A DNA stretch of 21,682 nucleotides, from contig CAAEKI010000185.1 of NCBI GenBank assembly GCA_900756495.1, forward strand, positions 1-21,682. Reading direction: 5' to 3'. The first letter of the stretch is position 1, and each line of letters begins with the position of its first letter. Origin of the DNA: an uncultured Oscillospiraceae bacterium (GTDB lineage: Bacteria; Bacillota; Clostridia; Oscillospirales; Oscillospiraceae). A program made the position numbers and the translations under genes. Below, in pieces: positions 20,908-21,682 of the stretch. Under the pieces are notes generated by a model. The model had not been told where the DNA came from. It was given only the letters and a program-made list of their open reading frames with translations, and did no database searches.

Positions 20908-21682
20908 ATGGATCGGAAGCGGCGCAATATCGCGCTCTTTTATGCTGTCTTTTTTCTACAGGGAATGGTCTTTTACAGCCCTGTGGCTACATTGTACCGT
21001 CAGGCCAGCGGCCTGAGTTTGCTGCAGATTGGGGCGATCGAGAGTATCTCCCTTGGACTTATGGTGGCCCTGGAGATCCCTTGGGGGCGTTGGGCCGACG
21101 CTCTGGGGCACCGAAAGACCTTGGTATTCTGCTGTGCCCTCTTTGCCCTGTCCAAGGTGATCTTCTGGCGGGCACACACCTTTGGCGGCTTTCTGGCCGA
21201 GCGGGTGGTTTTATCGGTGACGCTGGCCGGACTGTCGGGGTGTGACTCCGCCTTTCTCTTCTCCTGTTGCTCGGATACCGGGGAGAGACGCCGCGCTTTC
21301 TCCCGCTGGGAGGCCGTTCAGACCGCCGGAATGCTCTTGGCAGCGCTGTCGTGGCCCCTGTTGCAGGGGAATTACCGCCTGGCCGCTCTGCTCACTGTCC
21401 TGTCCTATACTGCCGCCGCTCTGCTGGCTTTGGGCTGGACAGAGCCGGAAGTGGGCAAGGTGGCGGCGGCAGGAACGGAACGCCCCCGCATAGGTACGCT
21501 GCTGCTGGGGACCCGGAGACTGGCGCCCATCCTGCTGGCCTTCTGCCTGTTGGATCAGACGGCCCAGATGGGAACGGTCTTTCTCAACCAGCTCCAGTAC
21601 CTGCGCGCTGGGATTGATCAGCGCTGGTTCGGCGCGCTTCAGGCCGCCGCTGCAGTAGTGGGGCTGTCCGGCGGCCTCTCCC
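20908..21682 (+). CDS. MFS transporter (3'-truncated)
   Basis: The frame is open to the window end, giving the first 258 residues. Hydrophobic segments begin at about residues 8, 42, 73, 99, 137 and 157 and again after 205, fitting the first half of a 12-segment major facilitator. GRWADALGHRKT (about 73-84), after segment 2, is the family's loop motif (G-x-x-x-D-x-x-G-x-R/K). The start MDRKRRNIALFYAVFF has GGGAGGA 8 bases upstream. The sequence resembles drug-efflux-like and uncharacterised clostridial MFS proteins more than known sugar permeases, so neighbouring GH13 does not prove maltose transport. Substrate unknown. Confidence 0.85.
   Translation, partial: MDRKRRNIALFYAVFFLQGMVFYSPVATLYRQASGLSLLQIGAIESISLGLMVALEIPWGRWADALGHRKTLVFCCALFALSKVIFWRAHTFGGFLAERVVLSVTLAGLSGCDSAFLFSCCSDTGERRRAFSRWEAVQTAGMLLAALSWPLLQGNYRLAALLTVLSYTAAALLALGWTEPEVGKVAAAGTERPRIGTLLLGTRRLAPILLAFCLLDQTAQMGTVFLNQLQYLRAGIDQRWFGALQAAAAVVGLSGGLS

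Noticed and set aside
1..21682. CRISPR array, tRNA, rRNA, insertion sequence or phage attachment site
   Set aside because: No regularly spaced direct repeats, cloverleaf-like segments, transposase or integrase motifs were seen on either strand.

Overview
The window looks like chromosome of a high-GC, Gram-positive-type gut anaerobe of the class Clostridia, most likely the Flavonifractor/Lawsonibacter/Intestinimonas part of the Oscillospiraceae. The signs are strong Shine-Dalgarno sites, GC-rich coding, GTG and TTG starts, a zapA-U32 pair, a dut-maf-mreCD-PBP2 block and M56/BlaI regulation. The genus is inferred from gene style, not from a marker gene. I see no rRNA, tRNA, CRISPR array, insertion sequence or phage gene.

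Left part (1-6262, + strand): a catabolic block. It opens inside the large subunit of a molybdopterin enzyme of the pyrogallol-phloroglucinol transhydroxylase type. The matching iron-sulfur subunit follows, carrying the C-terminal beta domain typical of that enzyme. Next come an iron-sulfur flavoprotein and a complete tripartite TRAP transporter in the order large permease, binding protein, small permease. The block closes with a perfect 25-bp stem terminator. Its codon use is heavily biased to C/G-ending codons, especially in the transhydroxylase and the binding protein, which suggests high expression.

Middle part (6328-11536, - strand): two operons. One is blaI-blaR1-like-small ORF. It starts from a clear TTGACA-N17-TAGACT promoter with two matching BlaI-type operators and encodes an M56 membrane protease with a very large sensor that lacks penicillin-binding motifs. 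The other is merR (BmrR-like)-ubiX-lpdD, ending at a textbook terminator. UbiX and LpdD serve prenylated-FMN gallate/hydroxybenzoate decarboxylases, but the UbiD-type catalytic subunit itself is not in the window. With the transhydroxylase this suggests plant-phenol breakdown: gallate to pyrogallol to phloroglucinol.

Right part (11809-21682, + strand): housekeeping and envelope genes. These are zapA, a long U32 (RlhA-like) protein, dut, maf, mreC, mreD (without mreB) and PBP2. A cytoplasmic GH13 neopullulanase-like enzyme follows, then the start of an MFS transporter. Between the last two genes lies a compact leader: an extended -10 promoter at the end of the GH13 gene, a 5-codon ORF with a strong ribosome site, two hairpins, and a UUCCUUCC tract able to pair with the transporter's ribosome site. 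This is a candidate translational attenuator.
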